A stretch of DNA of 64,000 nt, taken from NCBI RefSeq assembly GCF_003364205.1, contig NZ_NXLV01000008.1, positions 1-64,000 of the forward strand, given 5' to 3'. The position numbers were made by a program, and so were the translations under genes. Positions 8,373 through 17,352 of the stretch are shown here, piece after piece; position 1 is the stretch's first letter; every line of letters starts with the position of its first letter. Below the pieces are notes generated by a model. It did no database searches. It was given only the letters and a program-made list of their open reading frames with translations, and was not told where the DNA came from. The stretch comes from Helicobacter brantae. Lineage in GTDB: Bacteria; Campylobacterota; Campylobacteria; Campylobacterales; Helicobacteraceae.

Positions 8373-9563
8373 ATGATGAGAAAAATCTTGCTTTGTGCTT
8401 TGTTTTTGTCTTTTTGCTTTGGGGCAGTGGGAGAGAATAGAGTATGGCAAAAGGGCTATACTTTCTTGAAATTTTTAGAAGATTATCATATCCCTCTCAA
8501 ACTCTACTACAATCTCCCTGCAGAAGACAAAGAGCTTACAGCAGAGATTTATGCAGGAGTGGAGTATCAAACCCTCAAAGATAAAAATGGCAAACTCCTC
8601 CAAGCACTTATCCCTGTGGGAGAAGATATCCAAATCCAAATCTATGAAGAAAACTCTACTTATAAACTCACTTTCACGCCCATAAAATACTTTCAAAAAT
8701 CCCAAACCCTAGCCCTTGAAGTGCTAAACTCCCCATATCAAGACATTTTCAAGCAATCCAAAGATTTAAGCCTAGCCAATGAATTTCTCAACACTTACAA
8801 AAACTCAATCAATTTCAAAAGAGAGGTAATGAAGGGGGATAAACTTGCTTTGCTGTATGTGAGAAAATATCGCTTTGGAGAGTTTTTTGGCACTCCAACT
8901 ATCGGGGCGAGTATGATAGAGACAAGCAAAAAGCCCAACTTCCTCATCTCCTACAATGATGGCAGATACTACAATCTTGCAGGGAAAGAAATCACAGGTT
9001 TTTTACTTAGAATGCCCCTCTCCAATGTCTATATCACCTCAAAATTCTCTCAAGCACGCAAACACCCTGTCCTCAAACAAGTGGTTCGCCCTCACTTTGG
9101 AATCGATTTGAGAGCCAAGATTGGCACACCTATAAAATCAGCAGGAAGTGGAAGAGTGGTGAGTGCAGGAAACAAAGGGGGATATGGCAAAGCTATTGAA
9201 ATCGCACACGAGGGGGGATTGAAAACCCTTTATGCACATCTAAGCTCAATTGATAAGAAAATCAAAGTAGGAAGCTATGTCAAACAAGGACAAAATATCG
9301 GCAAAAGTGGCAATACAGGCATAAGCTCTGGACCTCATTTGCACTTTGGACTCTACAAAAATAATCGCCCCATCAATCCTTTGGGGAGTATCAAGACTAC
9401 AAGAAGTGAGCTTAAAGGCAAAGAAAAAGAAAAATTCCTTCAATTTGCAAAAGAGCAAAAACAGCTTCTTGAAGATGAGCTAAACAAACTCACAGCACAA
9501 AATACTTCAGAGCAAACCCAAAGCACTCTTACCCAAAACCCACCCCTAGAGGAGAGCAAATGA
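8373..9563 (+). CDS. csd3: Periplasmic M23 peptidoglycan hydrolase, Csd3/HdpA-like
   Basis: Probable D,D-carboxypeptidase/endopeptidase trimming peptidoglycan, a family that sets helical cell shape in H. pylori. Residues 1-18 form a signal peptide. The N-terminal half matches the Csd3-type inhibitory region. The LytM domain lies at about 225-340 with zinc ligands in RPHFGIDLRA, catalytic-site YAHLSS, and SSGPHLHFGLY. The 396-residue length and gene order (next: NUDIX, PgbA-like, glcD) match the H. pylori csd3 locus as I recall it. The stop overlaps the next start (ATGA). Confidence 0.9.
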   Translation: MMRKILLCALFLSFCFGAVGENRVWQKGYTFLKFLEDYHIPLKLYYNLPAEDKELTAEIYAGVEYQTLKDKNGKLLQALIPVGEDIQIQIYEENSTYKLTFTPIKYFQKSQTLALEVLNSPYQDIFKQSKDLSLANEFLNTYKNSINFKREVMKGDKLALLYVRKYRFGEFFGTPTIGASMIETSKKPNFLISYNDGRYYNLAGKEITGFLLRMPLSNVYITSKFSQARKHPVLKQVVRPHFGIDLRAKIGTPIKSAGSGRVVSAGNKGGYGKAIEIAHEGGLKTLYAHLSSIDKKIKVGSYVKQGQNIGKSGNTGISSGPHLHFGLYKNNRPINPLGSIKTTRSELKGKEKEKFLQFAKEQKQLLEDELNKLTAQNTSEQTQSTLTQNPPLEESK

Positions 9564-10138
9564 AAGATTTCACCCTCCTCTCTCTAAGCACCCCCACTCA
9601 ATCTAAGTTTATAAAACCCCAAAGAATCCACTATTTACTTGATAAAGAAGAATATCTATGGGATATGTATCACTCCTTTGATAGTGTGGCAATCTTGCTC
9701 TACTCCAAAGAAAAGCACTCTTTGCTTCTTCTTAGGCATTTACGCCCTTGTGCATTTCTTAGAGATAAAAGAGGGATTATTTATGAGCTATGTGCTGGGC
9801 TTGTGGATAAAGAGGGCAAAAGCATTGAGCAAATCGCACAAGAAGAGGTGCTTGAGGAATGCGGATACTCAATCCCTATCCAAAAACTACAAAAAATCAA
9901 TACATTCTACTCAAACATTGGCTTAAGCACCTCTAAGCAAACGCTATTTTTTGCTAGTATTTCTCAAGAAGAAAAAATCTCTGAGGGTGGAGGGGAGAGA
10001 GATGAGAACTTTGAGCTTTTTTGGCTTCCTTGCTTAGAGATTACGCAATTTTTGCAAGATGAAACCATAGAAAAAACTTCCTCTCTTGCCTATATGCTAG
10101 AGTGGTTTTTGAGGACAAAAAATGAAACAAATATTTAA
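9560..10138 (+). CDS. NUDIX hydrolase, UDP-sugar or ADP-ribose diphosphatase type
   Basis: A 192-residue phosphohydrolase. The NUDIX box is visible as AGLVDKEGKSIEQIAQEEVLEECGY (shown split: AGLVDKEGKSIEQ, then IAQEEVLEECGY; about residues 77-101), close to the version in NUDT14-type UDP-glucose diphosphatases. The upstream RHLRPCAFLR fits the same subfamily. It is translationally coupled to csd3 by a 4-bp overlap and overlaps the next gene by 17 bp. A role in sugar-nucleotide housekeeping for the envelope is inferred from context only. Confidence 0.85.
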   Translation: MKDFTLLSLSTPTQSKFIKPQRIHYLLDKEEYLWDMYHSFDSVAILLYSKEKHSLLLLRHLRPCAFLRDKRGIIYELCAGLVDKEGKSIEQIAQEEVLEECGYSIPIQKLQKINTFYSNIGLSTSKQTLFFASISQEEKISEGGGERDENFELFWLPCLEITQFLQDETIEKTSSLAYMLEWFLRTKNETNI

Positions 10139-10835
10139 ACTCTTTTTATTTTTCTCTCTTGCCTTTGGGATTGAGATCAAACCCATAAAGCTGACAATTC
10201 TTAGCATAGATACAGACAAAAAAACTCTCACACTCAAACCCAGCAAAGATGAAATCCTTGTAGGAGAGAGTGGAATCATTATCCACAAAATTGGGGCAGG
10301 AATCATCTCAAACTCTGTTGTCATCACTCAAGTTGATGATGACAAGATTACAGCTAGTTATGAGCCTTTCACTTTGCTAGAGCAAAAATATCTCCCCACC
10401 CCTGTTGTCAAACCCAAAGAGGGAGATGAAGTGATTCTTAGAAGCTTTTATGCTCGTGGATTTATCGCTGCACCCAATCAAAAAGTCTATGAAAGCATCA
10501 AAGCTCTTTTTCCAAAAATCTACTTTGCAAGCTCGGATTTGATGATTGCTGATGTGGGAGGAAAGGGGATATTAGATCCTAGCAAAAAAGCTTTTAAGGA
10601 GATGTGCAAGATTTATAGCGTGGGAATCTTGGCAATTTATGCTTCAAATGGTGTCAATCTGCTAGATTGTCAAAGCTTTCAAGTCTTAGAGCGACAAGCT
10701 CTCTCAAACCCTGCTCCTCAAGAGGTAATGTATCCTTTTTTTGCTAGAGTTGAGGCAAAGAGCTTTTGGGATTGGCTTAAGAGAAAGCGAAATTATTTTG
10801 AAGAATACGACAAACTTCTAAAAAGCATTCAATGA
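10122..10835 (+). CDS. PgbA-like secreted protein
   Basis: A 237-residue protein with a signal peptide (about residues 1-15, ending LAFG). It occupies the same place between the NUDIX gene and glcD as the plasminogen-binding protein PgbA of H. pylori. The body has conserved stretches such as GESGIIIHKIGAGIISNSVV and an FYARGFIAAPNQ segment. PgbA proteins carry a long lysine-rich C-terminal repeat; that tail is absent here, so plasminogen binding should not be assumed. The end overlaps glcD by 4 bp. Confidence 0.65.
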   Translation: MKQIFKLFLFFSLAFGIEIKPIKLTILSIDTDKKTLTLKPSKDEILVGESGIIIHKIGAGIISNSVVITQVDDDKITASYEPFTLLEQKYLPTPVVKPKEGDEVILRSFYARGFIAAPNQKVYESIKALFPKIYFASSDLMIADVGGKGILDPSKKAFKEMCKIYSVGILAIYASNGVNLLDCQSFQVLERQALSNPAPQEVMYPFFARVEAKSFWDWLKRKRNYFEEYDKLLKSIQ

Positions 10836-12211
10836 CACTCTCTCCTCAGCATTTCAAAGCCTTTGAAGAGATTGTAGGAGAGAAAAATATCAGCATAAAC
10901 CCCTCCACTTTGAGCGTTTATAGCTATGATAGCACAAGGACAGAAATCCTCCCCTCTTGCGTGATTTTCCCTCGCCACACTCAAGATATACAAAAAATCA
11001 TCGCCTATGCTTATACTCATAAAATCCCCATCACTCCTAGAGGTGCAGGAAGTGGAATGAGTGGGGGAAGTATCAATGAGGGCATTATCTTAGCATTGCA
11101 AAAACATATGAATAAAATCCTCCACATTGACACTCAAAACCTCTGTGTTACCCTAGAACCTGCTGTGCTAAATGCCTCTCTCAACAATGCTCTAGCTCCT
11201 TATAATCTCTTTTTTCCCCCCGATCCTGCAAGTGCTTCTTTTAGCACGATTGGGGGAAATATCAGCGAGAATGCAGGGGGAATGTGTGCTGTAAAATATG
11301 GGGTTAGCAAAGATTATTTGCTTAGTGCAAAACTAGTGATTGGCACAGGAGAGCTGATAGAAGTCGGACATAAAACTTACAAAGATGTAGCAGGTTACAA
11401 TCTTTTGGGATTGGTATGTGGGAGTGAGGGGAGTTTGGGAGTCATCACTGAACTCACTCTCAAACTCAAAGCCAAAGCTAGATTTGAAAAATCTTTGCTA
11501 GTGGGCTTTTCCTCTCTAAAAAGCCTAGCAGATTGCTCGTGTGCTATCCTCTCTAGTGGAATCACCCCTTGTGCTATGGAGTTTTTGGATACTCTTACCA
11601 CTCAAGCCCTCAATTCTCGCTTCAATCTCTACCCCACAGAAGCAAAAGCAATCCTTATCATCAAGCTTGATGGGAATTTTGAGCCAAGTTTGGAGTTTGA
11701 GGCAAGTGAGATTGAAAAAATTTGCAAAGCCTACAACCCCCTAAGCTTTGAGGTTGCCAAAGACAAGCAAGAAGAAGAGAGGATTTGGTTTGGACGCAAA
11801 AACGCCTCCCAAGCCAATAGTATCTATGGAGTAAAAAAACTCAATGAAGATATCACTCTCCCTCGCTCAAAGGTGGCTGACTTTTTAGAGAGAGTGCAAG
11901 AAATCAGCCAAAAATATGACTTTCCTATCCCTTGCTTTGGGCATATTGGCGATGGCAATATTCATACAAATGTAATGCTCCCCTCCCTCTCCTCTCTCTC
12001 TGAGGGCAAAGAAGCTATCAAAGAGCTTTTCTCTATCACTCTATCTATGGGAGGGACTTTGAGTGGGGAGCATGGCATAGGACTTAGCAAAGCCCCTTAT
12101 ATGCCCCTAGCTTTCAGCTCTACTCATCTCAAACTCTTTGCTCAAATCAAAAAAGCCTTTGATCCTCACAATATCCTCAACCCCCACAAAATGGGATTTG
12201 ATCCCTCCTAG
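10832..12211 (+). CDS. glcD: FAD-linked glycolate/D-lactate oxidase subunit GlcD
   Basis: Flavoprotein oxidising a 2-hydroxy acid such as glycolate or D-lactate. The 459 residues include the FAD-binding domain (ITPRGAGSGMSGGS, about 69-82; FFPPDPASASFSTIGGN; YKDVAGYNLLGLVCGSEGSLG in two parts) and the C-terminal substrate domain with GHIGDGNIHTN and SGEHGIGLSK. It is the last gene of the four-gene overlapping operon that starts with csd3. The precise substrate is uncertain. Confidence 0.9.
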   Translation: MTLSPQHFKAFEEIVGEKNISINPSTLSVYSYDSTRTEILPSCVIFPRHTQDIQKIIAYAYTHKIPITPRGAGSGMSGGSINEGIILALQKHMNKILHIDTQNLCVTLEPAVLNASLNNALAPYNLFFPPDPASASFSTIGGNISENAGGMCAVKYGVSKDYLLSAKLVIGTGELIEVGHKTYKDVAGYNLLGLVCGSEGSLGVITELTLKLKAKARFEKSLLVGFSSLKSLADCSCAILSSGITPCAMEFLDTLTTQALNSRFNLYPTEAKAILIIKLDGNFEPSLEFEASEIEKICKAYNPLSFEVAKDKQEEERIWFGRKNASQANSIYGVKKLNEDITLPRSKVADFLERVQEISQKYDFPIPCFGHIGDGNIHTNVMLPSLSSLSEGKEAIKELFSITLSMGGTLSGEHGIGLSKAPYMPLAFSSTHLKLFAQIKKAFDPHNILNPHKMGFDPS

Positions 12212-12292
12212 CCTGGCTTTATACCCAACTCCCCATCAATAAATGTAATGTTTTATTTAACTTATATTCAACCTACTTCTATATCTATTTGA

Positions 12293-12313
12293 TTGCAAAA
12301 ATGTGTTTTGCAA
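12293..12313. promoter_or_regulatory. Perfect 8-bp inverted repeat in autotransporter leader
   Basis: TTGCAAAA (12293-12300) and TTTTGCAA (12306-12313) are separated by 5 nt. The repeat ends 9 nt before the GGAG ribosome site of the leader ATG at 12334. It could be an operator or an mRNA hairpin near the start site. Confidence 0.5.
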
Positions 12314-12333
12314 GTCTAAAATGGAGATAGATT

Positions 12334-12390
12334 ATGAAACAAAAAAACAAGATATTAAACACATATAATCAGGGGGGGGGGGCAGAATAA
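12334..12390 (+). promoter_or_regulatory. Phase-variable start of autotransporter: leader frame with G11 tract
   Basis: GGAG at 12323-12326 precedes an ATG at 12334. The frame runs into 11 consecutive Gs (12372-12382) and stops at TAA 12388-12390, an 18-residue product. Adding one G (12) or removing two (9) would join it to the big reading frame and yield an N-terminus with Lys/Arg followed by the hydrophobic stretch GSLALFLYL, a normal signal peptide. In this sequence the gene is therefore in the off phase, barring re-initiation or slippage. Confidence 0.85.
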
Positions 12391-12398
12391 GGAGAGAT

Positions 12399-15300
12399 TT
12401 GTTTCTTCGTGGCTCATTGGCTTTATTTCTGTACTTAAACTCTAGTTATGGAAGTTGCATTAGTCAATCAGGGGCGATAGGCATTTGCGTAGATGGAGGA
12501 GGGGATAAGTCAAGTGATTTTGGGATTACTTGGAATGGATTGCATGGAGGGGGAGAAATCTATCAACCCTTCAAAAAAGGAGGGACTCCTGTTGATAAGC
12601 TTAGTTTTGTTTTTGATTTAAATACCCAAGATGATGATTTGGTTGCCAAAATTATTGGCTCCTCACTTGAAATCAACGGAAATGGCAAAAGTCTTCAGAT
12701 GAATGATGGAAATGGGACAATTGCCTTTTTGCTTCAAGATGATGGAGATAAATCAATTGCTCTTAGTCTTGGAAAAAAAGATTCGAGTCTTCCTGCCCTC
12801 AAGGGAAATTTGATAATTGATGGTGAGTCTGGGACAAACACTTTTGTGGGGACTTTTGGAGGGGAGGGAATCAGTGGAGATGTACTTCTTGGAATATTTG
12901 GAAGCAATTCATTTAACTTCACAAATCATGCCAAAATTACTGGAAAAATCACACTGCAAGCTGGAGATACAACATTTTCATCTGATAAAAAATCCACTTC
13001 TATTATGGGGGGAATTTTTAGTGATTTGGGAGATGGGAAACTAATTTTTTATGATACAAAAGTGCATATTTCAGGTAATTTGGATAATGAGGGGAGCAAT
13101 AGTGGTGATGGAGCCATTGTAGCAAATGGAGGAGATACCTCACTTGTTTTTAATACAGAACACCAAAACATTACAGTTGAGAATAAAATCTCTGTGGGTA
13201 ATAAAGCCACATCTCACATACTTATTGACATTACTCAAAACGACTCGACACTAACCCTAAATGGGGTATCCACTCAGGATGGCAGTGGGGGAACCCAAAT
13301 TAAATTTGGAGGGGAGAATGCAACACTAATACTCAAAGAAAAATCTCAACAGCCCGGTTTTAATTTCTATGGTGGTGGTAATACAATCACTTTTGAGGGG
13401 AAAAATTCAAAAATTTTGGGAAATGTAAGCTCTTTTGCAACCAAGATAAGCATTCAACCCTCACAAAGAACCTCTGATGGTCTCTTCTCCAAACAAGTAA
13501 TAAGCAATCTAAGAAAAAACCTCATTGTTTTTAATGGCGATAATGGAAGTATCCTTGGAAATCTCTACACTCAAAAAGGAAATAATGAGGTCTTGTTTAA
13601 AGGAGAGGGGACAAACATAATCAAGGGGGATATCACAACAAAAAGTGGAAGCAATAGCGTTTCTTTTGAAAATACAAATTCACAAAGCAATACAATCATA
13701 GGAAATGTCTATACTCTAGGATTGTCTGCACAAACCTCTATCACTTTTGGAGGAAAAACAACAAACACAATTCAAGGTAATGTAAGCACAAATTCTGGGA
13801 AAACCACTATAGACTTCTTAGGAAATGGTAGCATCAGTGGAAAAGTGCATGTTGGATCCGACACTGATATTTATGGGGAAAGTATAATTTTGGTTTCTTC
13901 TCATAAAGTTGAAATTGGAGGAGTTGAGGTTGGTGGGCAATCTCATGCCTTCAATAGGGTTAAAGGAGAAAATGGGAATTTGACAATCCTAACTATTGCA
14001 TCTGGAGATGGGATGGGAAATTCAGTCTATGCCAAAAATCCCCATGGATCCAACTCTATTCAAATCCCCAGTGGAATGCTTACGACAAAATCAGGAGTTA
14101 CCTCAATCTATGGAAAAAATCTTTTCAATATCCAAAGCCTTACTATCCAATCTGGTGGGCTACATGCAATAGGATCGCCACAATATTCTGCACATAATAT
14201 TGTGCTTACAAGAAATGCCAAGATTGATGGAAATATCACAGCACAAACCCACTCAAACAATACATTGGATTTCAAAGGCAATGGCAATGTAACTCTTGGG
14301 GATCAATCATCAATTTTAATCAGTGCAAAAGGTGGAGCAAATATCATCTCTTTTGGCCCTGGGAGCAATAACATCTTAAATCTCACCTCAATTACAGCAG
14401 ATGGTGGATCAAATATTTTGGGAAAAGCCCTTCTTGTAAAAACCAATTCTTTTGATCGCCCATTAAATAATCATAGTCACTCATCTCCCAATGCCTTTGG
14501 TGGGAAAATGACAATCTCTCAAGGAGTTGGCTCAACAGGAGAGGGAAAAAATATTATTTTATTCGCTCCCAACTCTTCTCAAAACTCCTCTATCATCTCT
14601 CACTTCAACAAAACACATGGAACTTTTGATCTCAAAAATGCAGTCTTTTCAGACACTGGGAGCAATACCCTTTGGCTTGATCTCTCCTCGTCTTCTCTGA
14701 CACACACAAAAGATGCGATTGAAACATTCTCAAAAACTCCACACTCCCCGACAGATAGGGAAAATCTGGCCCTCTCTTCTGGTATTGCAGGAGATATCAC
14801 AAGCAGGAGTGGAGACAATAATATATTCATCAAAGGAGGGGGAGAGAAAGACAAAACGCATTCTGCACTCTTTGGAAATATCAACACAAGTGGAGGAAAT
14901 AATAATTTATTTCTTAAAGATTCGGTGATTATCCCCTCCTCGCTCATCACTTCGGAAGACAAGGTTTTAGATATCGGAGCAGGATTTTCAGGCAATATCA
15001 CAACCACAGGTGGAATCACCCATATTGCAATGCACCTCACACATTATCCAACGAGCCAAAATGATATCTTTGTCTATAATCTCACAACCACAGGAGGGCA
15101 AACACATATCACTTTTGGGGGCAAAATCAATGCAGAGATTAAAACTCGATACTCCAAAGAAAGTCGTACTACTCTCATCTTTGCTCAATCAAGCAATGGA
15201 GAAAATCAAGAAACCGATGTAGTCAAAATCAAATCATCAAGTCTTACTTATCATGATGGATTCAAAGTAGAGATTACAGGAACCCCTCACTCTTCCCCAC

Positions 15301-17276
15301 TCCTCTCTACAATCAAATCCACCCAAACCACTGATGAATACTCTCTTGCCTTGGGAGGAAATACTACTGGAATCATCTCTTTGCTAAACTCATCTCAACA
15401 ACATTCAGAGCAAGGGGTTAGCCAAAATTCAAAAACTCACTCTATCACTCTCAAAGAGCATTCAAGTTTTTTAGGAGATTTTTATCTTGATTCTGGCAAA
15501 TCTTCCCCTAGTGTAACCCTTGAAGACAATTCATCAGTCTTTTTGAGAAATTTAGAGAAATCGCAAAAACAACAAAGTAATTTTCATATCCCAACACTCA
15601 TTATCCAAAATCACTCCTCCAATCAAAACAAAACCAATGCAACAATTAGTGTAGCAACTCACTCTAGTGATGGGGATCATTTTGGGCTATTAAAAATTGG
15701 CAACTCTGATGAGAGTGGAAAGTCCATAGTAAAAACCAATAGTGGGCTTCAAGGCAAGGGGAATGCCACATTTGTTACTAGAGTGAAAATAGGAGCGGAT
15801 CAAAAAACTGCAACTCTAGGAGGAGAAGAGGTGAGTAAATATGGCAATACATATTCAGATAGGATTATTATTGCAAATATTGGGGACAACTCTACTTCAC
15901 AGAGTGGTATCTTTCTTATGCAAGTTGTTGTGGAGGATAAAAACAATATTTCAAATATTAAATATGATTCTTCGCAAGATGGTGAGAAAAGTGCAAAAGG
16001 TGGGACAAAAACTTCTGGGAATATTGCCGTACTTACCACTATCAACACAGGTAATAAACAGGCAGGGATTACACTCAAGCTCAAAGAGAGTATTCAAGGA
16101 TTTGATAAAATCAGCGGAACTCTCACATCAGCAATCACAGACATTAATGGAGTGTCCAAGCAAGATGGGGACTACACTACATACTTTCTCAATAGTCTAA
16201 CCACAAGTGGAGTGACAGAAGAAAGAAGAGAGGTAAGTGTGAGTGCACTTGGGGGAAATTATGATCTCTATATAGCAAACTTCAACTCACTTAATAAGCG
16301 TATGGGGGAGCTTAGAGATAATCATCACTCTCAAGGAGTATGGGCTAGAATCTTTTGTGGAAGAATAAGTAATGATTTTGGAATGGGGACAAAAACAAGC
16401 TATGTAACACTACAAGGGGGATATGACTATGCCTTTGGGTTTGAGGGAGCTAATAACTACTTGGGATTAGCCCTCTCTTATGGCACATCAAATTCAAGTA
16501 TTCAAAATACTCTAGTACAAAGCCTCAATCAAGAAATCTTAGGAATTGACTATATCAAGTCCAATGCCATAGAGGTTGCACTTTATAACTCCTATGTCCA
16601 AGATGAGGGCTGGTATAATGATAGTATCGCCAAATTTAGCTATATCTTCTCAGACTTCTCTATGATGGGACAAAGCTCCACTTATAGCACAAGCAATATG
16701 GCTTTTACTTTGAGTGATGAGTTTGGTTATCGCTTTAAGCTTGGAAGTGAAAAAGAGTGGTATATCGATCCTCAAGTCGAAGTAGCATTGGGATATTTCA
16801 ACCAAACAAGCTTTAGGCAAGTTTTGGGGGATTCTTGGCTTAATGCACTTGGAGAGAGGCTTATTGTCGTGCGTTCAAGATTTGGATCTAGCTTTGGTTA
16901 TGATTTCAAAAGATTTACAAAACACAAACCAATCCAAGCAAGTGCGTATGCAGGGGTATTTTATGAATATGATTGCCTTGTAGGAGGAGATGGGATATTG
17001 ACAACAGATCTTGGAGGAACTAGCACCCATCCAAGCACTCTTGCATCTAATGGCAGAGCATTGTTCAATGTGGGGGTTCATACAACCATCAAAGACAATA
17101 CTAGACTTTACTTTGACTTTGAGAAAAGCTTTGCAGGGAAAATCAACATAGATTATCAAATCAATGTAGGGGTAAGATATAGCTTTGGAGAAAATGATGG
17201 CTATATCCCCACAGCAAACAAGAAAGAAAAACTACCCACGAAAATAGAACATCAAGATTTTGAATGGGAGGAATAA
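12399..17276 (+). CDS. Giant Helicobacter-type autotransporter (beta-helix passenger)
   Basis: A type V secreted surface protein of about 1625 residues from the first in-frame TTG at 12399. The natural start is probably ATG 12334, reached only when the G tract has the right length. The passenger (about residues 30-1300) is Gly/Ser/Asn/Thr-rich with many short repeats of the form G-N-I/V-x-T-x-G-x-N, as expected for a parallel beta-helix. The C-terminal region (about 1310-1596) looks like an autotransporter barrel and includes VWARIFCGRIS and repeated aromatic strands, closing with INVGVRYSF. An extra 29-residue charged tail follows the last strand, which is unusual. A TTG start at 12399 also has AAGGAG just upstream, so low-level re-initiation after the 12388 stop is possible. 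The adhesin or toxin role is unknown. Confidence 0.88.
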   Translation: MFLRGSLALFLYLNSSYGSCISQSGAIGICVDGGGDKSSDFGITWNGLHGGGEIYQPFKKGGTPVDKLSFVFDLNTQDDDLVAKIIGSSLEINGNGKSLQMNDGNGTIAFLLQDDGDKSIALSLGKKDSSLPALKGNLIIDGESGTNTFVGTFGGEGISGDVLLGIFGSNSFNFTNHAKITGKITLQAGDTTFSSDKKSTSIMGGIFSDLGDGKLIFYDTKVHISGNLDNEGSNSGDGAIVANGGDTSLVFNTEHQNITVENKISVGNKATSHILIDITQNDSTLTLNGVSTQDGSGGTQIKFGGENATLILKEKSQQPGFNFYGGGNTITFEGKNSKILGNVSSFATKISIQPSQRTSDGLFSKQVISNLRKNLIVFNGDNGSILGNLYTQKGNNEVLFKGEGTNIIKGDITTKSGSNSVSFENTNSQSNTIIGNVYTLGLSAQTSITFGGKTTNTIQGNVSTNSGKTTIDFLGNGSISGKVHVGSDTDIYGESIILVSSHKVEIGGVEVGGQSHAFNRVKGENGNLTILTIASGDGMGNSVYAKNPHGSNSIQIPSGMLTTKSGVTSIYGKNLFNIQSLTIQSGGLHAIGSPQYSAHNIVLTRNAKIDGNITAQTHSNNTLDFKGNGNVTLGDQSSILISAKGGANIISFGPGSNNILNLTSITADGGSNILGKALLVKTNSFDRPLNNHSHSSPNAFGGKMTISQGVGSTGEGKNIILFAPNSSQNSSIISHFNKTHGTFDLKNAVFSDTGSNTLWLDLSSSSLTHTKDAIETFSKTPHSPTDRENLALSSGIAGDITSRSGDNNIFIKGGGEKDKTHSALFGNINTSGGNNNLFLKDSVIIPSSLITSEDKVLDIGAGFSGNITTTGGITHIAMHLTHYPTSQNDIFVYNLTTTGGQTHITFGGKINAEIKTRYSKESRTTLIFAQSSNGENQETDVVKIKSSSLTYHDGFKVEITGTPHSSPLLSTIKSTQTTDEYSLALGGNTTGIISLLNSSQQHSEQGVSQNSKTHSITLKEHSSFLGDFYLDSGKSSPSVTLEDNSSVFLRNLEKSQKQQSNFHIPTLIIQNHSSNQNKTNATISVATHSSDGDHFGLLKIGNSDESGKSIVKTNSGLQGKGNATFVTRVKIGADQKTATLGGEEVSKYGNTYSDRIIIANIGDNSTSQSGIFLMQVVVEDKNNISNIKYDSSQDGEKSAKGGTKTSGNIAVLTTINTGNKQAGITLKLKESIQGFDKISGTLTSAITDINGVSKQDGDYTTYFLNSLTTSGVTEERREVSVSALGGNYDLYIANFNSLNKRMGELRDNHHSQGVWARIFCGRISNDFGMGTKTSYVTLQGGYDYAFGFEGANNYLGLALSYGTSNSSIQNTLVQSLNQEILGIDYIKSNAIEVALYNSYVQDEGWYNDSIAKFSYIFSDFSMMGQSSTYSTSNMAFTLSDEFGYRFKLGSEKEWYIDPQVEVALGYFNQTSFRQVLGDSWLNALGERLIVVRSRFGSSFGYDFKRFTKHKPIQASAYAGVFYEYDCLVGGDGILTTDLGGTSTHPSTLASNGRALFNVGVHTTIKDNTRLYFDFEKSFAGKINIDYQINVGVRYSFGENDGYIPTANKKEKLPTKIEHQDFEWEE

Positions 17277-17283
17277 TCCTCCC
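17266..17283 (+). terminator. Hairpin at the autotransporter stop
   Basis: GGGAGGA and TCCTCCC form a 7-bp stem with loop ATAA, spanning the stop codon. Only TT follows, so it is a weak intrinsic terminator or a 3'-end stabiliser. Confidence 0.45.
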
Positions 17284-17352
17284 TTCAATACAATCAAGCA
17301 AAACGCTCTCCTTTGTGATAAAATCTTGCTTTTGACTTTTTAGGAGAGAAAT

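Noticed and set aside
12317-12322. TAAAAT as -10 box of the autotransporter
   Set aside because: It touches the ribosome site, so transcription would start after it; the promoter must lie further upstream.
14600-15040. Minus-strand frame of 146 codons inside the autotransporter
   Set aside because: Shadow of the repetitive passenger coding sequence; no independent evidence.
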